DNA of 64,000 nt from an uncultured Eubacteriales bacterium (GCA_949077035.1 CARUPR010000008.1:1-64000), one strand, 5' to 3'; shown: positions 1-9,497, counted from the stretch's first letter. Made by a program: numbers and translations. Notes: generated from the letters alone by a model not told the origin.

Positions 1-135
1 AGGGTTGAAAGAAATTTTAAAGATTATAAAAACTGAAAGTTTAACGGACGAAATGCAATAAGCAATATATTTTATTAAGTTAAATGTCGCGATTGATTGT
101 AGACGCATTTAACAAGCTCATAGACGCATTGTAAT

Positions 136-1116
136 TTAAGTTTTAAATATATCGTCGTTTTCATCTTTCATCGATTTTTTTAAATATTTTTGTGAGTACT
201 CTTTACCAAATTCTTCTTCGATAAATTCTGCTAATTGTTTTTTGTAAAGGGTTTTATAATCGATAAAATCATAGTTCCAAAGAGTATTATCTTTAAAGTC
301 CAAAGGGTTAAATTTCCAACGAGTTAGGTCATTAAATCTATCTTTTCTAAATTCCTTTTTATTGTCAGCATTACTAGTTTCTTCAAGAAGATTTTTAATT
401 CGCATTTTAACAGTTCTTCTTTTCCCTGTAATTTTAATTTCGTTTATCTTTTCTTCAATACGTTTTTGTTTTTTTTCTTCTTCTGTTCTATCATATTCGT
501 CTTGGTTTTTTAATCTATATTTAAGCCTTAAAGCAAGTATTGTTTGCTGGCATAAAGCATCAGCATAAGCAAAAGTATTATAGTTGTAAGGTTTAAATAT
601 AAAAGTGTTTGAATAATGAGATTTTTTATTATTCTTATCAAATATTAATGCTCTATGTGAATAATCTCTTAGTTTGGTTAAAAAGTCAGCAAAGCATTCG
701 GCTGACATTAAATTAAATAAAGTATCCTGCCTTTCGTTTGAAAGGTTTTTAATTATGTTAATAAAGTTGGCAAACTGGTAAAGATTATTATATTTCTTTT
801 CAAGTTGCTCATAATTAGATTTTAAGGTTTTGTAGTCCTTTTCAAGTTCTGCAAAACTTTTTTTATCTTCTTGCTTTTCTTCCATGGTTGGAATAAGGTC
901 GTTTAAAGTAAAGCAAGGAACATTAGAATAAAGGTATTCAATGCACTTACAAGCCTTTTGCCAAAAAGGCTCTTTGCTTCCATTTAAGTCTTTTGTTATA
1001 GAGTTTGCAGTTTTATAGCCGATAGAAGAAGAAAGGTTTTTCTTGTTAATGTATATCTTATTATCAGCCAAAAGTTTTTGCAAATTAGTTTTAAAAGTAT
1101 TAGATAAATTATCCAT
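136..1116 (-). CDS. Putative HTH regulator of the integrated element
   Basis: A 326-residue protein read away from the integrase. Residues about 1-75 look like a small helical DNA-binding domain (a lysine-rich helix, then SSSIGYKTANSI resembling a turn and recognition helix). Residues about 78-120 form a Lys/Glu-rich coiled coil, and the rest is a charged, mostly helical region with FADFLTKL and EFIEEEFGKEY segments. The ATG has a strong GGAGGT site upstream. It lies back to back with the excisionase-like gene and integrase, separated by about 240 bp holding a 20-bp palindrome, the arrangement of a phage or ICE repressor. The regulatory role is inferred from position and the N-terminal pattern; the C-terminal part is not recognised. 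Confidence 0.5.
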   Translation of the reverse strand: MDNLSNTFKTNLQKLLADNKIYINKKNLSSSIGYKTANSITKDLNGSKEPFWQKACKCIEYLYSNVPCFTLNDLIPTMEEKQEDKKSFAELEKDYKTLKSNYEQLEKKYNNLYQFANFINIIKNLSNERQDTLFNLMSAECFADFLTKLRDYSHRALIFDKNNKKSHYSNTFIFKPYNYNTFAYADALCQQTILALRLKYRLKNQDEYDRTEEEKKQKRIEEKINEIKITGKRRTVKMRIKNLLEETSNADNKKEFRKDRFNDLTRWKFNPLDFKDNTLWNYDFIDYKTLYKKQLAEFIEEEFGKEYSQKYLKKSMKDENDDIFKT

Positions 1117-1179
1117 GGTTTACCTCCCGCAAAAAAGTCTAGAATGATTATATATATAGTAATCAAAAATATAATTAGC

Positions 1180-1199
1180 AATCATATTTAAATATGATT
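1180..1199. promoter_or_regulatory. Perfect 20-bp palindrome, candidate operator
   Basis: AATCATATTTAAATATGATT is a perfect inverted repeat in the divergent region between the HTH regulator and the excisionase/integrase genes. A second, looser inverted repeat (GATTA ... TAATC) lies at 1146-1164. Paired operators are expected for a lysogeny-type switch, but no binding evidence exists. Confidence 0.45.
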
Positions 1200-1357
1200 T
1201 ATAAAATATTATAAACAAAAATCGAGCTTAAAGCAAGGCATTTATAATACTTTTACTAAAAAAACTTGGCAAACTTAAAACAACTTAAAAAACACCTTTC
1301 AAAACCCTTGAACTTTTTAAAAAATGAAATTAATATTAAAAAAAGGAGAATAAAACA

Positions 1358-1579
1358 ATGTTTAAAAGAATTATGCCAGAATGAAAAACTATAAAAGGTT
1401 GTATGGAAGAATTGAGGTCGCTAGACAAGAATACCGCAGTGAGCGAGTGATTTGTTAGGCAATTATGCAAAAGTGGTAAAATAAATTGCATAATTAATTC
1501 AAGCAAAATTTTAGTTGATTTCAATTCACTTATATTATTTTTAGGTGGAAAAATTATTGAGGTGCCAGATGAAGAATAA
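1358..1579 (+). pseudogene. Excisionase-like small DNA-binding protein with two in-frame TGA codons
   Basis: From the ATG at 1358 (GGAG site nine bases upstream) one frame runs 73 codons to TAA at 1577, interrupted only by TGA at 1382-1384 and 1448-1450. Read as tryptophan, these give MPEWKTIKG near the start and AVSEWFVRQLCKSGKI in the middle, a good match to the winged-HTH excisionase type found just before tyrosine integrases. The end overlaps the integrase start by 11 bp, as in coupled xis-int operons. Either two TGG-to-TGA changes disabled it, or TGA is read through. Genes around it use TGG for tryptophan and several host genes end in TGA, so recoding is not the default reading. Confidence 0.55.
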
Positions 1580-3002
1580 AAATGATTTAATGCATACAGA
1601 AGAACGATATAATCAAAAAGGCGAACTTTCATTTGTATTTTGGTGCAACTATAAAGACCCTTTAACAAAAAAATTTAAACAAAAAGTTAAAACATATAAA
1701 GTACCTAATCACTTAAAGGGTAAAAAAGAAATTGAATCGTATAAACTAAAATGTCAATTAGACTTAAAAGAACAAACTGAAAGGCTTTCAAATGGAATTT
1801 TAAACAAGCCTATGGAAGACATAGGATTTTATGAATTTGCTGAAAAGTGGGTAGAAGATATTTTAATATACCACGAACAAGGCTATTCTTATTATAATAG
1901 TTGCAAAGGCTATTTAAAAATTTTTAAAGATAAATTAGGCAAATACACTTTAAGGGGTTTAAATCAAATTATAATACAAGACTTTTGCAATTGGCTATGC
2001 GAACGAACTCATAAAAAAGAAACTATAACCGTGAAGCAAAGCATAAGAGATTTGGTTACTGCAAAAAACCTAACTACTCAATCTTGTGCAAAATTATGTG
2101 AATTGGCTGATACTACCATAGAAGTTGCTTATAAAGTTGGTAATAAATTAAAAAGGGAAACGGCTAAAAAAATATGTAGAGGTTTAAAAATAAATTTTGA
2201 AGATTATTTTAAAGCCGAAAGCGAGCAAGTTCCATATTCAAGAGGCTCAAATAATGCAATTAAAATAATGCTACATACGATACTTAGAGATGCAGTAAGG
2301 CAAGGTATAATTAGTGTTAATTATGCTTCTAGTGATTTTATTCGTCCTATTAAAAAAGGTTCTTCTGGTAAAAAAGAAATATTAGATGACACGGAAACTA
2401 TAAAACATTTTGTAGATTGCATAAACAATGAAACAGATATTAGAAAAAAAGTTGCATTTACTTTAATGATTGCTTTGGGTGTTCGCAACGCAGAGTTGGT
2501 AGGTTTAGAATGGAAAGACTTTGATTTTGAAAAAGAACTAGTAACAATTTCAAGAAATAGTATATATGCTTGTGGCATAGGGGTTGTAACTAAAAATACA
2601 AAAACAAAAAATTCTAACAGAACAATTAGCATTCCAAGTGGAGTTGTATCATTATTAAAAGATTACAAAAAATTTTGGGATAGTGAAAAAATAAAATATG
2701 CCAACTTATGGGCAAATACCGATAGACTATTTGTAAGATGGGATGGCTCAAATATGGCAGGAGCAACAACTTTTAGATGGTTAAAACAGTTTGAACAAAA
2801 AAATGGACTGAAAGAAATTACTCCGCATGGGCTAAGGCACACAAATATTACCATGCAACTTACTCGTGGTATGGATATAAAAACAGTATCAGCAAGAGCT
2901 GGACATAGTGATACAAATACAACATTAAATATTTACACACACTACACAAAAGAAGCCGATAAAAATGCAAGCAATTTAATAAATCAACTATTATATTGCT
3001 AA
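1569..3002 (+). CDS. int: Tyrosine-recombinase integrase with an embedded HTH segment
   Basis: Site-specific recombinase expected to integrate and excise the element. The ATG at 1569 (GAGGTG just upstream) is preferred over the GTG at 1545, which lies inside the excisionase frame. The N-terminal part is an AP2-like arm (FVFWCNYKDPLTKKF), followed by a SAM-like core-binding region. The catalytic domain carries the first Arg in LGVRNAELVGLEW, the box TPHGLRHTNI, AGHSD, and the Tyr in LNIYTHYT. An unusual segment at about residues 160-205 resembles an XRE helix-turn-helix (TTIEVAYKVGNKLKRETAKK) inserted before the catalytic domain. The protein is 477 residues and apparently intact. Confidence 0.92.
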   Translation: MKNKNDLMHTEERYNQKGELSFVFWCNYKDPLTKKFKQKVKTYKVPNHLKGKKEIESYKLKCQLDLKEQTERLSNGILNKPMEDIGFYEFAEKWVEDILIYHEQGYSYYNSCKGYLKIFKDKLGKYTLRGLNQIIIQDFCNWLCERTHKKETITVKQSIRDLVTAKNLTTQSCAKLCELADTTIEVAYKVGNKLKRETAKKICRGLKINFEDYFKAESEQVPYSRGSNNAIKIMLHTILRDAVRQGIISVNYASSDFIRPIKKGSSGKKEILDDTETIKHFVDCINNETDIRKKVAFTLMIALGVRNAELVGLEWKDFDFEKELVTISRNSIYACGIGVVTKNTKTKNSNRTISIPSGVVSLLKDYKKFWDSEKIKYANLWANTDRLFVRWDGSNMAGATTFRWLKQFEQKNGLKEITPHGLRHTNITMQLTRGMDIKTVSARAGHSDTNTTLNIYTHYTKEADKNASNLINQLLYC

Positions 3003-3024
3003 TAAAGTAAAAAATAAAAAATAT

Positions 3025-3062
3025 AAGTGGGCAAAGATTTTGCAACTTTGCCTACTTATTCT
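3025..3062 (+). terminator. Stem-loop after the integrase
   Basis: Arms AAGTGGGCAAAG and CTTTGCCTACTT pair over 12 positions with one G-T pair and a 9-base loop. The T-rich tail is short. It probably ends the xis-int transcript. The rest of 3063-3353 is AT-rich with no gene seen. Confidence 0.6.
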
Positions 3063-3353
3063 ATCTAAAAATAAACCAACCAGAAAGGTAACTTGTATCT
3101 TAATTTATAATTTTTGTAGCATTTTTATAAAGTTTTTTATAAAAGTTTTATAAATTTAAATTTTAACTTATTCAAAATGCCGTAAAACCTAGGAAAATAA
3201 GGCAATTTACATCACCAGAGTATTTTATTATTAAAAATTTAACCGCTTTTAGATTAAAGATAAAAAAGCATTATAGATTAAAGTTTTTAATATTATCTAT
3301 GTTGGTTGATTTTTTTTTAAAGGTATGTTAAAATTCGGGTGGAGAATTTTTTT

Positions 3354-5525
3354 GTGTTTGCTGAAATTATAATTGACCAAGATGCAAAAGCTCTTGACAG
3401 AGTTTTTGAATATATTATTCCACAAGATTTGGCTTTAAGTGTAGGTATGCGTGTCTACATTCCTTTTGGCAAACGCATTGTGCAGGGCTACATTATTAAA
3501 ATTAAAGATGATTGCGATTATGAAATCTCAAAATTAAAATCTATTATTTCAAAAATTGAAGACTTTTCTGCCATCAAGACAGAAATGCTTCAGCTTATGG
3601 AATTTATGGCTCAAAAAAATCATCTTAAGCTTGCCTCTGTTTTAAGACTTTTTTTGCCTTCTGAGATGAGAGAGGGCAAGGTTAAAGAACTTTTTAAGAC
3701 CTATTATTCTCTGGTTGAAGGCGTGCAGATTAATCTTTCTAAATCGGCAAAAAAGCAGGCTGAAATTGTGGATATCTTAGCCGGTGGTAAAAGGTCTGCA
3801 GTGGAGCTTGCTGAAATTTATGGATATTCATCATTAAAGGCACTTAGAGAAAAAGGTTATATCAAAAAAGAGGTTGAAGAGATAAAACGCACACCTTTTA
3901 TCATCTGTCAAGGCGATAAAAAGGTTGAGCTTAACCAATGTCAGAAAAATGCGATTGAAAGGATAAAAGAGGACAAGACATATCTATTGCATGGTGTGAC
4001 AGGCAGCGGAAAGACTGAAATATATATGAACCTTATTGAAAATACCCTTGAAAAGGGTAAAAATGCCATCATGCTTGTCCCTGAAATTTCACTTACTCCA
4101 CAAATTATGTCAAATTTTAAGGGACGATTTGGTGAAGCCGTTGCCCTGCTTCATAGTGGACTTTCGGCAGGTGAACGTTTTGACGAATGGAAAAGGCTTT
4201 TTTCGGGAGAAGCCAAAATTGCCATTGGGGCACGTTCTGCCATTTTTGCACCTTTAGAAAATTTGGGAATGATAATAATTGACGAAGAGCATGAGGCAAG
4301 TTATATTTCAGAGTCAAACCCGAGATATGATACAAGGGATGTTGCCCAGTTTAGAGCCAGATACAATTCATGTCCGTTGGTGCTTGGCAGTGCAACACCT
4401 TCCATTGAAAGTTATAAAAGGGCTGAGGATGGGGAGTTTGAGCTTATTGAGCTTCCTGTCAGAGCAAATGGCAGAGAGATGCCGCCTGTGCAGATTGTTG
4501 ATATGATGGAAGAGCTTAGGCGGGGAAATGGTGGTATATTTTCAAATCAGCTTATTGCAGACCTATGCAATGTTGTAAACAACAAAAAGCAGGCAATGAT
4601 ATTTATCAACCGCAGAGGGTTTTCCTCTTTTATGAAGTGTAAGGAATGTGGTTATATTGCAAAATGTTCTGACTGCGATGTCAGCCTTGTCTATCATAAA
4701 GAGGATAATAGGCTAAAGTGTCATTATTGTGGCAAGCAATATAAATATTTGGCAAGATGTCCAAGTTGTCACAGTGAGCATGTCAAGTATGGTGCTGTAG
4801 GCACTCAGCAGATTGTTTCAAAGCTTAAAGAGCTTTTCCCAGACGTCAAGATTTTGCGTATGGATAATGATACCACCTCAACCAAAAATGCACATCAAAA
4901 TATACTTAATGAATTTAAGGTGACAAAGCCTGCTATTTTGGTGGGCACTCAAATGATTGCGAAGGGACATGATTTTGAGGATGTGATTTTGGTTGGGATT
5001 GTTGATGCCGACCAAAGCCTATATCAAAGTGATTATCGTGCCACCGAAAGGACATTTCAGCTGATTACTCAGGTTGCAGGCAGAGCAGGGCGAAGTGTTG
5101 ATGAGGGCAAGGTTGTTTTGCAAACTTACAGCCCAAGGCATTATGTTTTTAAGTTTGCATCAAATTATGATTATAAGGGGTTTTATCGAAAAGAGGTAAA
5201 TATCAGGCAAACTGCCCAGTTTCCGCCTTATTCTCGAATTTTGCGTATTCTTTTCTGTGATTTTGATGAAAATCATGTGCGTGAACAACTGAAAATGTGC
5301 TATACTGATATAGAAAAGCTTAGAAAGGTGTATGGCGATGATATAATCTATCTTGATGCCATGAAATCACCTATCAAAAGAATACAAGACAAATTTCGAT
5401 ATCAAATTATGATGAGGTTTAAACTGGCTAAGGCTGACAATATTGAAAATGAGGTTTTTAGGATGGTTGATTCTGCCACCAAAAATTCGGTGTTTTTTGA
5501 AGTCAATCCTCAAAACCTATCTTAA
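3354..5525 (+). CDS. priA: Primosomal protein N', replication-restart helicase PriA
   Basis: ATP-dependent 3'-5' DNA helicase that reloads the replisome at stalled forks. The GTG at 3354 is chosen because GGTGGAG lies nine bases upstream and the product then begins MFAEIIID, typical of PriA; an upstream GTG at 3339 is the alternative. The product is 723 residues. An N-terminal DNA-binding domain is followed by Walker A GVTGSGKTEIYM, the DEEHE box, and paired zinc-binding CxxC motifs (CKECGYIAKCSDC, CHYCG, CPSC). Helicase motifs GTQMIAKGHDFEDV and QVAGRAGR follow. It heads the block with def, fmt and rlmN. In related genomes coaBC usually precedes it; here the mobile element does. Confidence 0.97.
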   Translation: MFAEIIIDQDAKALDRVFEYIIPQDLALSVGMRVYIPFGKRIVQGYIIKIKDDCDYEISKLKSIISKIEDFSAIKTEMLQLMEFMAQKNHLKLASVLRLFLPSEMREGKVKELFKTYYSLVEGVQINLSKSAKKQAEIVDILAGGKRSAVELAEIYGYSSLKALREKGYIKKEVEEIKRTPFIICQGDKKVELNQCQKNAIERIKEDKTYLLHGVTGSGKTEIYMNLIENTLEKGKNAIMLVPEISLTPQIMSNFKGRFGEAVALLHSGLSAGERFDEWKRLFSGEAKIAIGARSAIFAPLENLGMIIIDEEHEASYISESNPRYDTRDVAQFRARYNSCPLVLGSATPSIESYKRAEDGEFELIELPVRANGREMPPVQIVDMMEELRRGNGGIFSNQLIADLCNVVNNKKQAMIFINRRGFSSFMKCKECGYIAKCSDCDVSLVYHKEDNRLKCHYCGKQYKYLARCPSCHSEHVKYGAVGTQQIVSKLKELFPDVKILRMDNDTTSTKNAHQNILNEFKVTKPAILVGTQMIAKGHDFEDVILVGIVDADQSLYQSDYRATERTFQLITQVAGRAGRSVDEGKVVLQTYSPRHYVFKFASNYDYKGFYRKEVNIRQTAQFPPYSRILRILFCDFDENHVREQLKMCYTDIEKLRKVYGDDIIYLDAMKSPIKRIQDKFRYQIMMRFKLAKADNIENEVFRMVDSATKNSVFFEVNPQNLS

Positions 5526-5684
5526 TTTGATAAATTGAAAATTTGCAAAAGCTTTTTATTTTTAAATAAATTGAATTTGTTTTTAAATTTATTATCTATT
5601 TTGTATGATGAAATGATTGATAAATAAAAAGTTGATGATTAAAGTTTAAAAACTTATAAGTAAAAAAATATTCAGGAGAAAATT

Positions 5685-6158
5685 ATGGCAATAAGAAATG
5701 TGACAATGATTGGTGAGGCTGTTTTAAGAAAGAAATCAAAGCCTGTCAAAGATTTTGATGAGGACCTTTGGCAACTGCTTGATGACATGAAGGAAACTAT
5801 GTATCAAAATGACGGCATGGGTCTTGCGGCTCCACAAGTGGGCGTTTTAAGAAGGGCTGTTGTTATTGATGTCAACAATGCTTTTATAGAGCTTATAAAT
5901 CCTGTCATTATAAAAACCAAGGGTGAAGATATTGAAGATGAAGGCTGTTTGTCTGTCGGAAAGTTTAGGGGAAGAGTTTCAAGACCGATGGAAGTGACAG
6001 TTCGCGCCCAAGATAGATATGGTTTTGAGTTCACTTTGACTGGTGAAAAATGGCTTGCACGTTGCATATGTCATGAGCTTGACCATCTTGACGGAATTTT
6101 ATTTGTTGATAAAAGCCTTGATAAGGACAAATATCTCAAAAATGGTGGAAGAATTTAA
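5685..6158 (+). CDS. def: Peptide deformylase
   Basis: Removes the N-terminal formyl group from new proteins; metal-dependent, cytosolic. All three signature motifs are present: GMGLAAPQVG, EGCLS and CHELDHLDG, whose Cys and two His would bind the metal. The 157-residue length is normal for the type. The ATG follows an AGGAG site. It lies 159 bp after priA and 51 bp before fmt, which adds the formyl group that Def removes. Confidence 0.97.
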   Translation: MAIRNVTMIGEAVLRKKSKPVKDFDEDLWQLLDDMKETMYQNDGMGLAAPQVGVLRRAVVIDVNNAFIELINPVIIKTKGEDIEDEGCLSVGKFRGRVSRPMEVTVRAQDRYGFEFTLTGEKWLARCICHELDHLDGILFVDKSLDKDKYLKNGGRI

Positions 6159-6209
6159 GTCTTATTAAAGATTAAAAAGAAAGAAAAGAAAAAGTTAAAA
6201 GTTGGTTTT

Positions 6210-7127
6210 ATGAAAGTTTTATTTTTAGGAAGTTCTCATTTTTCAAAAATTGTGCTTGAAAAAATGCTTGAAAGAGGGATTGATGTTTCTTGCATCATCA
6301 CTCAGCCAGACCGTCCTTCCGGTCGTGGCCATAAGCTTGCACAAACAGAGGTTAAAAGTTTTGCTATCGAAAGAGGTTTGTCTGTCAAAACTTTTGATAA
6401 GCTTAGATTGCATATTGATGAAATAAAGGATATTGATTTTGACATATCTGTTGTTGCTTCATTTGGTCAAATTTTGCCTGATGAATTTTTGGCTTTGAAG
6501 TTATGCATCAATGTTCATCCTTCTATTCTGCCAAAATATAGAGGAGCTTCGCCTATTCAAAGTGCAATCTTGAATGGTGATGAGCTTACAGGGGTGACAA
6601 TCATGAAGGTTGCTCATGAGGTAGATTCGGGCGATATTATTAAACAAAAAGAGTTTGTTTTAAATGGTGAGTATTATCATGAAGCTGAAGAGAAGCTTGC
6701 TGATATCGGCGGCGATATGGTAAGTGATGTCCTTGAAGAATATCAAAATGGTCATATTACATTTACAAAGCAGGACCATGAAAAAGCAACTTTGGTTGGC
6801 AAATTTTGCAAGGAAGATGGTAGGCTTGATTTTTCTTTGTCTGCAAAAGCGATTGTAAACAGGGTTCGTGCGCTTTCTCAAGAGGTGGGCACATATTTTG
6901 TCGTTGACGGCAATGTGATTAAGGTTGAAAAGGTAGCCGATGTCAGTGGTCAGTTTGATGCAAAACCAAATGAAATCTTAAATGACAAAAAGCATTTTGT
7001 GATTGGTTGCAAAGATGGTGCTGTTGAAGTTCTTGTTTGCAAAGCACCTTCTGGGAAAAGTATAAGTGGAAGAGATTTTTTAAATGGTCATAATGATTTT
7101 CTTGCAAAAAGGATAGACAATGCTTAG
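6210..7127 (+). CDS. fmt: Methionyl-tRNA formyltransferase
   Basis: Transfers a formyl group from 10-formyl-tetrahydrofolate to initiator Met-tRNA. The N-terminal Rossmann-like domain starts MKVLFLGSSHFSKIVLE. The substrate and catalytic region contains INVHPSILPKYRGASPIQSA and VDSGDII, and a smaller C-terminal domain with RVRALSQEVGTYF follows. The 305 residues are full length. Its last 8 bases overlap rlmN, so the two are probably translationally coupled. Confidence 0.97.
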   Translation: MKVLFLGSSHFSKIVLEKMLERGIDVSCIITQPDRPSGRGHKLAQTEVKSFAIERGLSVKTFDKLRLHIDEIKDIDFDISVVASFGQILPDEFLALKLCINVHPSILPKYRGASPIQSAILNGDELTGVTIMKVAHEVDSGDIIKQKEFVLNGEYYHEAEEKLADIGGDMVSDVLEEYQNGHITFTKQDHEKATLVGKFCKEDGRLDFSLSAKAIVNRVRALSQEVGTYFVVDGNVIKVEKVADVSGQFDAKPNEILNDKKHFVIGCKDGAVEVLVCKAPSGKSISGRDFLNGHNDFLAKRIDNA

Positions 7128-8154
7128 TGATTTTTCTTTTGAAGAGATGAAAGAATATGTGGTGAAATTGGGTTTGCCTGCTTTTAGAGGCGAACAGATT
7201 TTTAATGCAATTTACAGCGGAAAAACTCTTGAAGAGATAACAAACATTCCAAAGGCTTTAAAAGAGATAATCAAGGATGATTATCCTAATTATAAAATTT
7301 TAAAAAAGTTTGTCAGTCGTGATGGCACACAAAAGTTTATCATTGAGTTTGGTGATGGCAACATTGTTGAAAGCGTGCTGATGAAATATAAATATGGTTA
7401 TACCGTCTGCCTTTCTTCGCAGGTTGGTTGCAGAATGGGCTGCAAATTTTGCGCCTCAACTTTGAATGGGCTTGCCAGAAATTTATCAAGCGGTGAAATT
7501 TTGGGGCAGCTTTTGCTTATCAATCGTGAAATTGGTGGCAGTGAAAAAAATCGCCAGATTACAAATATTGTGCTTATGGGCAGCGGAGAACCTCTTGACA
7601 ACTTTGAAAATGTTTGCAAGTTTATTGATATGATTTCTTCAAGCAGAGGGCTTAACATAAGCCAAAGAAATATATCGCTTTCAACCTGTGGTTTGGTTGA
7701 TAAGATAGAACTTTTAGCCGAAAAAAGATATAATATTTCGCTTACAATCTCTCTTCATGCAACATTGGATGAAAAGAGGGCTGAGGTTATGCCAATAGCA
7801 AATAGATATAAAATATCAGAGATTATTGAGGGATGCAAAAATTATTATCAAAAGACCAAAAGAAGGATATATTTTGAATATACTCTTATCAAAGGTGTCA
7901 ATGATGCAAATGATGATGCAGTAAGATTGTCAAAACTTTTAAAAAATTTAAATGCCCATGTCAATATCATTCCGCTTAATGAAGTTAAGGAAAGAGATTT
8001 GAAAGGCACAACAAGACTTGAAGCTTATAAATTTGCAGACTTACTTAAAAGTTATGGTGTATCGGCAACTGTCAGAAGGACAATGGGCGAGGATATTGCA
8101 GGTGCCTGTGGTCAGCTTAGAAATAAGATAATAAAAGATGCTAATAAAAAATAA
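7120..8154 (+). CDS. rlmN: Dual-specificity 23S rRNA/tRNA adenine C2 methyltransferase RlmN
   Basis: Radical-SAM methyltransferase that modifies A2503 of 23S rRNA and A37 of some tRNAs. The iron-sulfur motif is CRMGCKFC, followed by GSGEPLDN, and the catalytic Cys lies near the end in EDIAGACGQL. The 344-residue length fits. It starts inside the end of fmt. In many Firmicutes rsmB lies between fmt and rlmN and the prpC-prkC pair follows; neither is present here. Confidence 0.97.
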   Translation: MLSDFSFEEMKEYVVKLGLPAFRGEQIFNAIYSGKTLEEITNIPKALKEIIKDDYPNYKILKKFVSRDGTQKFIIEFGDGNIVESVLMKYKYGYTVCLSSQVGCRMGCKFCASTLNGLARNLSSGEILGQLLLINREIGGSEKNRQITNIVLMGSGEPLDNFENVCKFIDMISSSRGLNISQRNISLSTCGLVDKIELLAEKRYNISLTISLHATLDEKRAEVMPIANRYKISEIIEGCKNYYQKTKRRIYFEYTLIKGVNDANDDAVRLSKLLKNLNAHVNIIPLNEVKERDLKGTTRLEAYKFADLLKSYGVSATVRRTMGEDIAGACGQLRNKIIKDANKK

Positions 8155-8543
8155 TCAATAAAATATTACATAATTTTATTGTTTTTGATGAAATTATTAA
8201 AAAAATTGCAAAAAATATCAGAAAAATATAAAATAAATTAAAATTAAATAAAAAATCATTTAAAAATTATAAAATAATTATTAAAAATAAAAATTAAATA
8301 AATAAAAATAAAAAAATAAATTGATAAAATAATAATAATTCATTAAAAAATTAAAAATAATTAATTTTAATAAATAAAATAATTAAAAAATTATTAAAAA
8401 ATAATAAAAAATAATAAAAAATATTAAATTTAATATAAATTAATTAAAATTAATATAAAAAATGATGAAAAATTAATTATATATAAATTAAATTATCAAA
8501 AAAAGAAAAGAAATTAAAAAGCTTAACAAAAACAGGAGGAAAG
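8155..8543. other. Extremely AT-rich spacer
   Basis: Nearly 390 bases of almost pure A and T, made of short AAATTA/TAATAAA words, with no plausible gene on either strand. It sits between rlmN and rsgA, where prpC and prkC lie in many Firmicutes. The end supplies the AGGAGGA ribosome site of rsgA. Confidence 0.8.
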
Positions 8544-9383
8544 GTGCAAGGTTTGGTTGTGTGCAAAAATGCCGATTTATTTTCGGTTGAATGTGACGGA
8601 AAATTGTATAATTTAAAACCAAGTGGCAAAACAAAAGCCAAAGGCATTTTTGTTGGCGACAGGGTTGAATTTGGTGATAATATAACCAATGTTTTGTCAA
8701 GAAAAAATCTTTTGATAAGACCGCCTGTTGCAAACATAGATAGAATTTTTATTGTCATATCAATGCTGCCAAAACCTGATTTTGTGCTGGTTGATAAGAT
8801 TTTGATATATTGTGCACTTAATGGTATTCAACCTTTCATAGTTATCAACAAGCTTGACCTTTGTGACAGAGAGTTTGTTGAAAGGATAGATGAAGATTAT
8901 GGAGAAAATTATAAAATAATAAAAGTCTGTGCAAAAGATGGAAATGTTGAAGAACTTAAATCACAAATCAAAGGCCTTTGTGTTATGGCTGGGCAGAGTG
9001 CGGTTGGCAAGTCATCTATCATAAATGCAATATTTAAAAATCAAGATGAAATGGTTGGTGCTCTTTCAAAAAAGATTGACAGAGGAAGGCAGACCACTCG
9101 CATTGTAAAATTGTTTAAGATTGATGAAAATTATCTTGCAGATACAGCAGGGTTTTCGCTTCTTGACCTTTCAATGGTTTCCAAACTTGAAGAACGAGAG
9201 CTTGCTGCCTATTATCCAGATTTTTTGGAAGGGCGGGCAAACTGCAAATATCGTTCTTGTTTGCATATTTCAAATTCTGAATGTGGGGTTGTTGAAAATG
9301 TGCAGATAGGCAAAATTTCAAAAAGGCGATATGAGAATTATTTGAAAATTTTGGAAGAACTTAAAAGTGGAAGAAAGTTTTAA
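8544..9383 (+). CDS. rsgA: Ribosome small-subunit-dependent GTPase RsgA
   Basis: Circularly permuted GTPase that assists late 30S subunit maturation. After an N-terminal OB-fold the GTPase motifs appear in permuted order: NKLDL (G4), then GQSAVGKSS (G1), then DTAGF (G3). The C-terminal zinc-binding segment is CKYRSCLHISNSECGV. The GTG start is fixed by an ideal AGGAGGA site. The length of 279 residues is slightly short but complete. rpe follows after 114 bp. Confidence 0.96.
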   Translation: MQGLVVCKNADLFSVECDGKLYNLKPSGKTKAKGIFVGDRVEFGDNITNVLSRKNLLIRPPVANIDRIFIVISMLPKPDFVLVDKILIYCALNGIQPFIVINKLDLCDREFVERIDEDYGENYKIIKVCAKDGNVEELKSQIKGLCVMAGQSAVGKSSIINAIFKNQDEMVGALSKKIDRGRQTTRIVKLFKIDENYLADTAGFSLLDLSMVSKLEERELAAYYPDFLEGRANCKYRSCLHISNSECGVVENVQIGKISKRRYENYLKILEELKSGRKF

Positions 9384-9497
9384 AAAACAAATTATAAATA
9401 AAAGATTATCTTTTTAAAATAAAAGAGTAAATTAAAAAAAAGAGATTAAAATTTTATAATAAAAAGATATGCAAAAGAGAAAAATAGGGAGAAGAGT

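Noticed and set aside
1358..1579. Genome-wide TGA-to-tryptophan recoding
   Set aside because: Several host genes end in TGA (both a spoIIE TGA-TAA and an XRE TGA-TGA), extensions past TGA give no conserved sequence, and all clear tryptophans elsewhere are TGG.
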